A DNA stretch of 36,487 nt, from the IMG/VR virus record IMGVR_UViG_3300009366_001445, positions 1 to 36,487 of that record. The stretch is one strand, 5' to 3'. This document shows positions 30,133-36,487 of this stretch, in pieces. Position 1 is the first letter of the stretch; every line of letters begins with the position of its first letter. The notes under the pieces were generated by a model. That model searched no databases, was not told the DNA's origin, and saw nothing but the letters and a program-made list of their open reading frames with translations. A program made the translations under genes and the position numbers. The DNA comes from a virus.

Positions 30133-30173
30133 CAACGTTACGGTAAGCCATTCACCAGTCACTAAACCGCGCT

Positions 30174-30210
30174 CCAGAAACCGCCTCTCAGGCGGTTTTT
30201 TTGTTTCTGG
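30174..30210. terminator. Intrinsic terminator after the repressor gene
   Basis: AACCGCC (30179-30185) and GGCGGTT (30191-30197) form a 7-bp stem around TCTCA, followed by seven T residues (30196-30202). Outer CCAGAAA/TTTCTGG arms (30174-30180, 30204-30210) also pair, so it may also stop leftward transcripts. Confidence 0.9.
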
Positions 30211-30263
30211 CACCCCGAAAAAAATAGGCGCTTAACTTAAACTTTAAAAACAACACTCTTTAA

Positions 30264-30304
30264 TACAAGTTTTGCTTGTCGCATTACAAGTTTAACTTTA
30301 TTAT
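30264..30304 (+). promoter_or_regulatory. Second operator region with promoter for the plus-strand operon
   Basis: TACAAG-ttttg-CTTGTC (30264-30280) matches the switch operators with one mismatch, and TACAAG-tttaa-CTTTAT (30285-30301) matches more weakly, with 21 bases between centres. A promoter TTGTCG (30276-30281) - 17 bases - TATTAT (30299-30304) overlaps both. A CI- or Cro-like protein bound here would block it, so the right-hand operon is probably repressor-controlled. Confidence 0.55.
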
Positions 30305-30342
30305 CCGTCCATCTGTGCCGTGCACCCTAGATGGAGGATTAG

Positions 30343-30507
30343 ATGCAATCAGTCCGAAAAAAAGCCGCAACCACTCAGCTGCCAGCCAAGTTCAACTTCC
30401 TTGCCGGTCGCCGAGCACCCTCTCGCCGCGAGTGGCCCCTTGGCCACACTCCAGCGGATGCGAAAGCCATTGCTGCCGACGCCACCAGCCAGCGAGGTGC
30501 GAAGTGA
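30343..30507 (+). CDS. 54-aa small basic protein, first gene of the right operon
   Basis: ATG at 30343 follows GGAGGA by 4 bases, in the first message after the operator-promoter. It begins MQSVRKKAATTQLPAKFNFL and ends RGAK: highly basic, with no clear fold beyond a short helix. Its stop overlaps the next start (GTGA). It may be a small DNA-binding or leader peptide; I do not recognise it. Confidence 0.6.
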   Translation: MQSVRKKAATTQLPAKFNFLAGRRAPSRREWPLGHTPADAKAIAADATSQRGAK

Positions 30508-30788
30508 CTCACTTCTACCTCGCCCCTGAATCCGAGGAACGCTTCCGCGCCGTCACTAACAAGACGCTCCACGTCTCTCACGTGCGACATAAGTGCGCGT
30601 GCGGCAAGCAGGCTACGGCAAAAGCCCTGACGCAGTACGGTCGCTGCATGTCTTGCCAGAAGGCAGCCGAGAAGCAGTCGGCCAAGTACGCGCTCACCAC
30701 CAGTCTCCCGGACAGGCTGCTGCCTGACGATAGTGACCGGCGCTTCGTTGCTTTCCCGTCCACGTGGACGAAAGCGAGTGAGGCATGA
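30504..30788 (+). CDS. 94-aa zinc-ribbon-like phage protein
   Basis: GTG at 30504, with GAGG upstream and a GTGA overlap with the preceding gene. Residues about 30-55 hold a cysteine set, HKCACGKQATAKALTQYGRC and then M-S-C-Q-K, of the C-x-C ... C-x2-C type. This suggests a small zinc-binding module. The rest is basic with a proline-rich end. A longer frame opened at 30276 adds an upstream part that overlaps the operator and is not credible. Nothing else is known. Confidence 0.6.
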   Translation: MTHFYLAPESEERFRAVTNKTLHVSHVRHKCACGKQATAKALTQYGRCMSCQKAAEKQSAKYALTTSLPDRLLPDDSDRRFVAFPSTWTKASEA

Positions 30789-31090
30789 GCCATCCCATCA
30801 TCAAGAAGATCCAAAGGCAGACCTTTACCACGCTCGTGCGGAACGTAAAGCTTAACGTCTGGACTGATGGGCAATCTTGCGCCGCCCACCTGTTCTTCCA
30901 GCGCGGCGACCAGACTCCAACGCCTGTCGCCTACGCGATCTCGCACACTTCGGACCGATGCCGCTTGCAGAAGGCGCAAGACCAATGGTCACTCTGGATA
31001 GGGTCCGCTGCCTTCGAAATCAGCGAGAAGGATTACCAGGCTATCGCCGACCTTCTCGGCTGCGCTGTCGTGCAGGAGGTGGCAGCGTGA
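30785..31090 (+). CDS. 101-aa phage protein of unknown function
   Basis: Begins MSHPIIKKIQRQTFTTLVRNVKLNVWTDGQSCAAHLFFQ; ATGA overlap with the preceding gene. It has an alternating strand pattern to about residue 75 and a helix near the end (EKDYQAIADLLGCAV). No motif or membrane segment. It is part of a run of stop-start-coupled small genes. Confidence 0.58.
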   Translation: MSHPIIKKIQRQTFTTLVRNVKLNVWTDGQSCAAHLFFQRGDQTPTPVAYAISHTSDRCRLQKAQDQWSLWIGSAAFEISEKDYQAIADLLGCAVVQEVAA

Positions 31091-31227
31091 AAGCTTTCCT
31101 GCTGACAGTCACCCGCGAGAGCGGCGTTCCGCTGACCCTGACCATCATCGCGCACTCCTCTTTCGATGTGCATACGTCTGCACTCGATATGTTTGGCGTC
31201 TGCAAGATCTCAGTGAGGCCAGCATGA
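31087..31227 (+). CDS. 46-aa small phage protein containing a palindrome copy
   Basis: GTG at 31087 (GTGA overlap) and a TGA that overlaps the next ATG. It begins MKAFLLTVTRESGVPLTLTI and ends C-K-I-S-V-R-P-A, a beta-rich short protein. Its middle (SSFDVHTSALD) is encoded by palindrome copy 6. Unrecognised; the coupling on both sides is the best evidence that it is translated. Confidence 0.5.
   Translation: MKAFLLTVTRESGVPLTLTIIAHSSFDVHTSALDMFGVCKISVRPA
31168..31183. repeat. Dispersed 16-bp palindrome, copy 6 (one mismatch)
   Basis: GTGCATACGTCTGCAC, one base off the perfect palindrome, in the coding part of the 46-aa gene. Confidence 0.8.
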
Positions 31228-31475
31228 TCCGCACCGCCCTCACCCGCCTCATTGCCGCCATTGCGGCCGTCTATCTCCTGCTGATTGCCCAGGCATTCAC
31301 CAAGAACGGCCCTGAGCTGGAGGCCTTCGTAGATCTCGGCCGCGAGACGGCTATCGAGGACCTGCCGCCGGTCGATCAGCTGCGCTCACTGTGTTCGGTC
31401 GAATGGCCGACAGAGGTGGCTGGCATCAAGACAGCAGAGGCCCGCCGTAAGGCCTGCCGCGTATTCGGGGAGTGA
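31224..31475 (+). CDS. 83-aa secreted or membrane-anchored small protein
   Basis: MIRTALTRLIAAIAAVYLLLIAQAFTKN: two basic residues and a 20-residue hydrophobic stretch that reads as a signal anchor or signal peptide. After it come an acidic part (ELEAFVDLGRETAIEDLPP) and two cysteines (C-S-V-E-W and RRKACRVF) that might form a disulphide. It should lie in the periplasm or be tethered to the inner membrane. Possibly a superinfection-exclusion protein, but there is no family evidence. Confidence 0.55.
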   Translation: MIRTALTRLIAAIAAVYLLLIAQAFTKNGPELEAFVDLGRETAIEDLPPVDQLRSLCSVEWPTEVAGIKTAEARRKACRVFGE

Positions 31476-31479
31476 CCAC

Positions 31480-31758
31480 ATGCGCCACCTACCCAAGACA
31501 GTCGCCCCACAGATGACGCTCCAGGAGCTGGGGCTTGCGCTCACTTCTAAGGCCGGCTGCTCCCCGCTACTCGGCCAGCACGTTGCTCGCACGCTCCTGG
31601 ACGAATTCAACTCAATGCTCGCTGCAGGCTACCAGCTCAGCGTCCCACAACTTTGCCGGCCGACCAGGCCGGGCCACACCTCCTGGCGCATCGATGTCGC
31701 GAACCCGGTTCTCGGCTTCGCTGGTGCGCTGCTCTTCACCGTCCCCATCATTCACTAA
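31480..31758 (+). CDS. 92-aa protein of unknown function before the ParB-like gene
   Basis: ATG at 31480 follows GGGGAG by 7 bases. MTLQELGLALTSKAGCSPLLGQHVARTLLDEFNSMLAAGYQLSVPQL looks like a helical DNA-binding or HU-like region, but no motif is firm. The C-terminal VLGFAGALLFTVPIIH is hydrophobic. It is separated from the ParB-like start by 13 bases. Confidence 0.5.
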   Translation: MRHLPKTVAPQMTLQELGLALTSKAGCSPLLGQHVARTLLDEFNSMLAAGYQLSVPQLCRPTRPGHTSWRIDVANPVLGFAGALLFTVPIIH

Positions 31759-31771
31759 TCCGGAGATGACC

Positions 31772-33592
31772 ATGAATCAAGTCACCCAAGCGCAGTTCGG
31801 AATGATCCCGCTGCAATTTATCGAGACCGACCCCAACCAGCCAAGACGGACGTTTGACGAAAACGCCCTGCAGGAACTGGCGGACAGCATCAAGGTCAGC
31901 GGCGTTATCCAGCCCATCCTATTGCGCACCATCGAGGATAGCGATACGCGCCTGCAGCTGGTCGCAGGAGAGCGCCGCTACCGGGCGTCTCAGCTCGCCG
32001 GGCTTACCGAGATCCCCGGCATCGTGCGTCAGTTGACCGATGCCGAGGTGGCCATCATCCAGCTGGTCGAAAACCACCAGCGTGCCGGCGTGCCTCCGCT
32101 CGAAGAAGCCGAAGCCATGGATCGCGCTATGCGTGACCACGGCCTGAAGATCGACGATATTTGCGCCGAGCTGGGAGTGAAGCGCCGCTGGGCCTATTCC
32201 CGCTTGCAGCTGCTCGATCTTTGCACAGAGGCACGCATCGGTTTAAATGATGGCCGCCTGGCACCGTCGACGGCACTGCTCATCGCACGCATTCCTGTAG
32301 CCAGCCTCCAGGAGCGAGCTGCAACTGAAGTGCTGACAAACAACGGAACAGGCTCCCCCATGTCCTACCGGCAGGCCAAGACCTGGATCGAGCAACGTTA
32401 TACCCTGGACATCAATCGGGCTGTATTCAGCCTTGTGGACGCGAAGCTCTGCAAGGCAGCAGGATCGTGCGCCGAATGCCCGAAGCGCACCGCAAATGAC
32501 CCTGACAAATTCCCCGACATCAGTGCAGACGTCTGCACTGATCCCGACTGCTTTGAAATGAAGACCGAGGCGCACAATGCGGCTGAAATCGCTAAAGCCG
32601 CAAAGAAGAAAATCCGCTTCTACGAATCCTGGGAGCAATGCAAGACGGAACGCAACGGTGATCTGAGCACGGACTTCGTTCTAGCGCGCACCTTCGACCG
32701 GCTTATCAACGCCGATCACCAGAACATGCCTGTCGACGATTTGCTCGGCACCGACCGAATGCCCAAGCCTATTGGAATATTCAAGAATCTATCTGGACAC
32801 ATCACGAACATCTACTCGAAGAGCGATATCCAGTATGCGCTCGAGAAGGCCGGCTTGGCCAGGACCGAAGCAGAAGAAGAGGAATTCGATAAGCAGGAAG
32901 AGCAACAGCGCACCGAACTGGCGAAGGAGAAGAATGCGACGGAACAGGAAGACCCCGCCGCCGTTCTGCGCAAACGTCTTGTTGAGATCAACTGGAAGAT
33001 CGCCAAGGCCTATAACGCTTTCCATGAAGAGCTCTTGGAGGAGATCAAGGATCTCGTCGATCAGCAGACCTTACTGCCGATCTACCGGACTCTGGCTGTC
33101 TTCTCAGCAGGACAGGCAGCGCGCTCCGAACAACTCAGTTTTTCGCAGAAAGTGGATGAGTCCTATAACGTCGACTTTATGGAGGCAGCCGCCGTCGAGG
33201 AGTTGGTCGAGCACGCCTCCGATGAGGATGTATGCCGCCTGCACCTCGACGCGGTGCTCAGCAACATTCCGAGTGTCTACGGCGGCGCCATTGATGGTGG
33301 CCTGATCAAGTTCGAGGACGAATGGGAAGAATGGAATTATCAGCACTATCAGACCCTCATCAAGCTCGGAAACATCTGCGGCATCGACATTGACCTGCTG
33401 CGAGACAAGCACCTCGCTGAGCCGCTGCAAGAGCTTGCCGAGGCAATGACACCTGCCAAGGAAGAACCGGCCGAGACACCCAAGCCCGAGGCCCTGAAGA
33501 AGCAGCCTAACCGGGCAAAGAAAGCCCCGTCAGCGCCGGATGCTGATCCCGCCGCAGCCTGGCCCTTCCCGAAGTCGAAGGAGGGATCGTGA
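31772..33592 (+). CDS. ParB/KorB-like DNA-binding protein with a cysteine cluster
   Basis: A 606-aa protein. Residues about 5-100 are a ParB N-terminal domain (FIETDPNQPRRTFDENALQELADSIKVSGVIQPILLR, VAGERRYRASQLAG, VENHQR). Residues about 110-185 are a KorB/Spo0J-type helix-turn-helix (LKIDDICAELGVKRRWAYSRLQLL). A cysteine group follows at about 227-270 (CKAAGSCAECPKR ... ADVCTDPDC). Then comes a coiled-coil region, and the C-terminus is a Lys/Pro/Glu-rich tail. ATG at 31772 has GGAG 6 bases upstream. No ParA is visible nearby. This is longer than most ParB (about 300 aa) and is a phage/plasmid-type relative. Such proteins are seen as partition factors, nucleases or DNA modifiers. The gene carries palindrome copy 7. 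Confidence 0.88.
   Translation: MNQVTQAQFGMIPLQFIETDPNQPRRTFDENALQELADSIKVSGVIQPILLRTIEDSDTRLQLVAGERRYRASQLAGLTEIPGIVRQLTDAEVAIIQLVENHQRAGVPPLEEAEAMDRAMRDHGLKIDDICAELGVKRRWAYSRLQLLDLCTEARIGLNDGRLAPSTALLIARIPVASLQERAATEVLTNNGTGSPMSYRQAKTWIEQRYTLDINRAVFSLVDAKLCKAAGSCAECPKRTANDPDKFPDISADVCTDPDCFEMKTEAHNAAEIAKAAKKKIRFYESWEQCKTERNGDLSTDFVLARTFDRLINADHQNMPVDDLLGTDRMPKPIGIFKNLSGHITNIYSKSDIQYALEKAGLARTEAEEEEFDKQEEQQRTELAKEKNATEQEDPAAVLRKRLVEINWKIAKAYNAFHEELLEEIKDLVDQQTLLPIYRTLAVFSAGQAARSEQLSFSQKVDESYNVDFMEAAAVEELVEHASDEDVCRLHLDAVLSNIPSVYGGAIDGGLIKFEDEWEEWNYQHYQTLIKLGNICGIDIDLLRDKHLAEPLQELAEAMTPAKEEPAETPKPEALKKQPNRAKKAPSAPDADPAAAWPFPKSKEGS
32519..32542. repeat. Dispersed palindrome copy 7, extended to 24 bp, in the parB-like gene
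   Basis: The 16-bp core is at 32523-32538 and is perfect; the palindrome continues perfectly to 32519-32542, the longest of all copies. The bases encode SADVCTD in the cysteine cluster of the ParB-like protein. Confidence 0.88.
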
Positions 33593-34053
33593 GAGGCCAT
33601 CTGCGCAGCAGGGCGAAGCGCGCAGCCCGTAAGCACAAGCACCAGGTCGTCCGCGACCACGGCGGCCTCATGATGGCTCAGATGCCCTGGCGGATGCGCG
33701 CCACCTTCGGCCCGGTCGAAGATATCCTGACGACGCTGGAGACCACCGGCGACATCGATGCTGACAAGGATGGTGCCGTATATCGCGCCCCCAGCAGCCA
33801 CGTTTGGTACGACCTTGCCGGCGCCATTGAGGGCTTCGCCGAGTTCTACGAGGCGCACGCCCGCATCAGCGGTCGAGAGATGCCCACTAGGTCACTCCGC
33901 CAGTTGGCGAACAAGTTTGCCTATGGCGTGATGATCTTCCAGTCCGATGTCGACGCTGTGCGCCGCGACCTGGCCATCCTCAAGCAAGAGACGCTCCCGA
34001 TGACGGAGCACTACACCACGACCATCATTCAAAGCATGACGGAGGAAGCATGA
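33589..34053 (+). CDS. 154-aa phage protein of unknown function
   Basis: GTG at 33589 (GTGA overlap with the ParB-like stop). N-terminus very basic (MRGHLRSRAKRAARKHKHQ), followed by a helical body (AGAIEGFAEFYEAHARISGREMPT, FQSDVDAVRRDLAILKQET). The basic start could bind nucleic acid. No family recognised; coupled to both neighbours. Confidence 0.6.
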   Translation: MRGHLRSRAKRAARKHKHQVVRDHGGLMMAQMPWRMRATFGPVEDILTTLETTGDIDADKDGAVYRAPSSHVWYDLAGAIEGFAEFYEAHARISGREMPTRSLRQLANKFAYGVMIFQSDVDAVRRDLAILKQETLPMTEHYTTTIIQSMTEEA

Positions 34054-34859
34054 CCAATATCATTTTTCTGTTCGTTGCTTGCGCCCTCGGCGGCTACCTC
34101 ATTGGCATTTTCATCGGGACCAAGCGCGCCTTCAAGGCTGAAGACCGGGCAGATCGCTATCTTTTCGCAGTCCTGGACGTTGACCGGTGGTGCGGCCAAC
34201 CCTTCCCTGCAGCCAGGATCATCGCCCGCCACCTTAAAGCCATTGGAGAAGGCCTGCCACTAAATGCCGGCGCTCCCTGCGGCGAGGAGGCTTGCACGGT
34301 CATGGGCCTGCGCCAACAACTGACACGCGTGAAGGAGCAGCAGGCCGCAATCTCCGACCGCAGCAATCAAGGCGAAGAAGGCCGGCCGGCTTGCTATATC
34401 TTGCCATCCGCATTGGAATGGATGCGAGAAATTGGCAAAGTAAGCACGCGCCTTCACGCCAGCCCTACAGCCGTAACTTCGTTGGCGCTCTACACCCGTC
34501 CGCCAGCACCAGAGGCCGTCGAACTGGACGCGGCAGCACGCGATGTCCTGGCCGAGCGGCGGAGGCAGCAGGAAGTAGAGGGATGGACGCCGGAGCACGA
34601 TGATGAGCACCTGTCCGGCGAGATCTCCGCGCTGGCAGCGTTCTATGCGATGCCACCGGCTGCGCGTGACTGGGACGCCAGCAGCACAGGCTATGGCGAA
34701 ACGCTCGGGGAAGCGATGCTTCCGCCTGACTGGCTGGCGAAGCCCGGTGAACGCCGCGAGGAGCTGAAGAAGGCCGGTGCCCTCATCCTGGCCGAAATCG
34801 AGCGCCTCGACCGCGCCGCGCTTTGCCGGCCAGCAGCGGAAGAAGGAGACAGGGTATGA
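34050..34859 (+). CDS. 269-aa phage protein with membrane anchor and a conserved C-terminal domain
   Basis: ATGA overlap. Residues 4-23 are one membrane segment (IIFLFVACALGGYLIGIFIG) with a basic inner side. The C-terminal domain from about residue 160 (DVLAERRRQQEVEGWTPEHDDEHLSGEISALAAFYAM) through PPDWLAKPGERREELKKAGALILAEIERLDR is a known small phage domain (single copies are common in lambdoid phages). Its function is unknown. The fusion of the domain with a membrane anchor is not something I have seen often. I give no function. Confidence 0.68.
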   Translation: MTNIIFLFVACALGGYLIGIFIGTKRAFKAEDRADRYLFAVLDVDRWCGQPFPAARIIARHLKAIGEGLPLNAGAPCGEEACTVMGLRQQLTRVKEQQAAISDRSNQGEEGRPACYILPSALEWMREIGKVSTRLHASPTAVTSLALYTRPPAPEAVELDAAARDVLAERRRQQEVEGWTPEHDDEHLSGEISALAAFYAMPPAARDWDASSTGYGETLGEAMLPPDWLAKPGERREELKKAGALILAEIERLDRAALCRPAAEEGDRV

Positions 34860-35077
34860 GCGCAGTGAAATGCCCGAAATGTGGTTCTGATTCCGGCTAC
34901 TACACAAAGCGCCGCGTCACGCTCAACACTGCCTATGACTTCTCCGGCGAGGCTTGGGATTCGGAAGTTCATAACGACAGCAACAATGGCGGCAAAATCA
35001 AGCGCTGCTGCGACTGCCGCAAGAACATCACGGCTTTCGTTGACGGTCTGCCAGCAGAAGCAGGAGGGAAGTCGTGA
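34856..35077 (+). CDS. 73-aa zinc-ribbon protein
   Basis: MSAVKCPKCGSDSGYYTKRRV ... KRCCDCRKNITAFV: two C-x2-C pairs, 45 residues apart, make a zinc ribbon. ATGA overlap with the preceding gene. Such proteins are common in phage early regions. The role is unknown. Confidence 0.7.
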   Translation: MSAVKCPKCGSDSGYYTKRRVTLNTAYDFSGEAWDSEVHNDSNNGGKIKRCCDCRKNITAFVDGLPAEAGGKS

Positions 35078-35346
35078 ACGCACCGATGAAGATCTATTTC
35101 GACATGCCCGAGCTGTGCGCCGCGACGACACTTAGCGAGACGACGATCCAGAAGATGATTCGTGAGCAGCAATTTCCTGCACCCCGCCACCTCGGCGGCC
35201 GCCGAGTTGGCTGGCTGGTAAAAGAGATTCTGGAGTGGGCAGAAAACCGTCCGGTCTCAGATCTGGCTCCTCCACCCAACACCGGCGCTAAGAAGCCTGG
35301 TCGCCGCCAGCAGCAATCTGCTCCAGCCGCTCAGACAGGCGCGTGA
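35074..35346 (+). CDS. AlpA-type small regulator, probable excisionase
   Basis: A 90-aa protein of the AlpA/MerR-like winged helix group: KIYFDMPELCAATTLSETTIQKMIREQQFPAPRHLGGRRVGWLVKEILEWAENRP. Members regulate or direct excision next to a phage integrase. GTG at 35074 (GTGA). Its 3' end overlaps the integrase 3' end by 59 bases in opposite orientation. This fits a recombination directionality factor: the two are on different strands, so the balance of Int and Xis would depend on different promoters. Confidence 0.82.
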   Translation: MNAPMKIYFDMPELCAATTLSETTIQKMIREQQFPAPRHLGGRRVGWLVKEILEWAENRPVSDLAPPPNTGAKKPGRRQQQSAPAAQTGA

Positions 35347-36487
35347 GCCACTCGCGCCTTTCTTTGTCGTATTTGTGGCGATTGTAGACTCCCCGCACGC
35401 CTTCCAACATATGCCCGAGGATCATTTCAGCGATGTCCTCCGGGCACCCCATCGCAGCCAGCAGCGTCCGGGATGTTCGGCGCAAATCATGGGGCGCCCA
35501 GCCTGATACCGGCAGGCGCTTGCGCACCGCTTCTGGCCTACTCTCGTTCTCGGGCCGGTGATAATGCACTGCCACCCCGACGTTCTTCTGCTCCCACACC
35601 TCGCCCTTCCGTCCCGTGAACAGATAGCCGTTCACCGGCTCCTGCAGCCGGCGTTTGACGATTGTTAGAGCTCGGCCGACCAGCGGGATGCGATGGTCAG
35701 TGGCGCCACCCTGGCGCCGATTCTTCGTCTTGGCCTTTGGTATCGTCCACCACCAGCCGTCGCCCTCTTCCGTTATCTCGCTCGCGTGGATCTGACAGAT
35801 CTCAGTGCCCCGAGCGCATGTCCATAGATACATAGTCAGGATGTCTTCATTGGTGCCAGTGAAGTTTGGCAACCATGGGATCAGAAGAGCCAGCTCGGCC
35901 TCAGACAAGACCCGCTTGTCCGTTCCTCGGTATTCACCGCGCACCTGGTGGCCACGGCTCCGGAACTGGCCACGCATGATGTCGCGCCAAAAATTCGGGG
36001 TATCGTCCGGAAGGTTGCCGGCGTCAAGGCTGTACGACCAGGCGGCACCAAGCTCGCGCCGGAGGTTAGCGCCCTGGACCGGGATATGCAGGAACTGCTG
36101 CAGGAAAGCAAATGCATCGCGCCGGCTGACCGATATTGCGGCCCGATCTCCGAACTCTCCGAGCATGGTATCGAAGGTCCGCTTCACCTCACGGTAGCCC
36201 TTATCCATCCGGTTCACTCGGATGTGGCCCTCGAGGTAGAAGCGGCAGACTTCCGTGACGGAGAGGCTGGCCAGCCTTTCCGACTCCTTCATCGAATCAG
36301 CCAACTCCTGCGCCTGCTTGCGACCGTCTCGGCGTTGCACCGCCAGGTCGACGCCGGCATCGCGCTCGACCTTGAGCTCTTCCCAACGTACAATCGCGGC
36401 CGCGACTGACATTGCTGGCCATGAACCGATCTTCACCTGGCGCATCTTCCCGTCGACGGGACTCTTATAGCGATAGACCCAAGTCCG
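35288..36487 (-). CDS. int: Tyrosine-recombinase integrase (5' end beyond window)
   Basis: 399 residues are seen; the frame stays open to the right edge and starts inside a domain (RTWVYRYKSPVDGKMRQVKIGSW), the Arm-binding/DUF4102-like start, so the true start lies outside. An internal ATG at 36445 is not the start. Catalytic elements: R in CARGTEICQIHASE, a lysine/beta-hairpin (WWWTIPKAKTKNRR), H-x-x-R in HDLRRTSRT, H in LGHMLEGV and the nucleophile Y in GVYNRH. All are present. It should integrate and, with AlpA, excise the phage. Attachment sites would be just right of the integrase, out of view. Confidence 0.94.
   Translation of the reverse strand, partial: RTWVYRYKSPVDGKMRQVKIGSWPAMSVAAAIVRWEELKVERDAGVDLAVQRRDGRKQAQELADSMKESERLASLSVTEVCRFYLEGHIRVNRMDKGYREVKRTFDTMLGEFGDRAAISVSRRDAFAFLQQFLHIPVQGANLRRELGAAWSYSLDAGNLPDDTPNFWRDIMRGQFRSRGHQVRGEYRGTDKRVLSEAELALLIPWLPNFTGTNEDILTMYLWTCARGTEICQIHASEITEEGDGWWWTIPKAKTKNRRQGGATDHRIPLVGRALTIVKRRLQEPVNGYLFTGRKGEVWEQKNVGVAVHYHRPENESRPEAVRKRLPVSGWAPHDLRRTSRTLLAAMGCPEDIAEMILGHMLEGVRGVYNRHKYDKERREWLTRLSERLEQIAAGGDQAS

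Noticed and set aside
30276-30506. Upstream extension of the 94-aa gene to an ATG at 30276
   Set aside because: It begins inside the promoter-operator region and overlaps a better small gene (30343-30507); the GTG at 30504 has GAGG and a GTGA overlap.
1-36487. CRISPR array, tRNA, insertion sequence or circular closure
   Set aside because: No regular spaced direct repeats, no cloverleaf and no transposase were recognised by eye. Joining the window ends puts a stop codon directly before the integrase frame, so the window is not a closed circle cut at a gene edge.

Overview
The window is almost entirely a temperate, contractile-tailed (myovirus-type) prophage or phage genome of about 36 kb. GC is high (around 58-60% by eye), gene overlaps are tight (ATGA, GTGA, TAATG), and the LexA box is of the enterobacterial/betaproteobacterial type. 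With the CP76-type CII-like protein and the YdaS-type Cro-like protein, this points to a proteobacterial, probably betaproteobacterial, host. The species cannot be read from the sequence. No tRNA, rRNA, insertion sequence, CRISPR array or host gene was recognised. The integrase is cut by the right edge, so neither attachment site could be identified.

Layout, left to right. (1) 1-2.1 kb, accessory end: a gene of unknown function behind a near-perfect LexA box, a 37-aa orphan closed by a strong hairpin, and a Dam-like adenine methylase. (2) 2.2-4.0 kb, lysis cassette on the minus strand: two small membrane proteins (holin/antiholin candidates), a GH19 endolysin, and Rz with Rz1 nested in another frame. 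(3) 4.1-14.8 kb, Mu-type contractile tail in Mu order read from right to left: sheath, tube, chaperone with programmed frameshift, tape measure, gp43-gp48 equivalents, fibre. (4) 14.8-22.8 kb, lambda-type head: small and large terminase, gpW-like joiner, portal, fused protease-capsid, FII-like protein. (5) 22.9-24.7 kb, late control: a gpZ-like gene behind a sigma70-like promoter and immediate terminator, next to a helix-turn-helix regulator. This resembles the lambda Q-pR'-tR' arrangement. (6) 24.7-28.1 kb, replication: a VapE/TOPRIM primase-helicase, a structured repeat-rich region that looks like an origin, and a CP76-type CII-like regulator. (7) 28.1-30.2 kb, lysogeny switch: a YdaS/Cro-like gene opposite a LexA-type CI repressor, with three 17-bp operator candidates between them. 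(8) 30.3-35.3 kb, plus-strand operon of small unknown genes, a 606-aa ParB-like protein and an AlpA-type regulator/excisionase candidate. (9) 35.3 kb to the end: tyrosine integrase on the minus strand, 5' end missing.

How it may work: CI holds the lysogen through TACAAG-N5-CTTGTA operators and carries all the residues needed for RecA-stimulated self-cleavage. SOS induction would release leftward expression of the Cro-like protein, CII-like protein, primase-helicase and late regulator. The late regulator would then let RNA polymerase through the terminator at 23.6 kb and through the further hairpins inside the 22-kb late operon.

The most unusual signal is a 16-bp perfect palindrome, GTGCAGACGTCTGCAC. 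It occurs seven times (five perfect, two with one mismatch) across all modules, in intergenic gaps and inside genes in different reading frames. The copy inside the parB-like gene extends to a 24-bp perfect palindrome. A dispersed set of palindromes in a genome that encodes a ParB-like DNA-binding protein is the best candidate here for an undescribed system, possibly parS-like sites. A host-wide motif is the main alternative.
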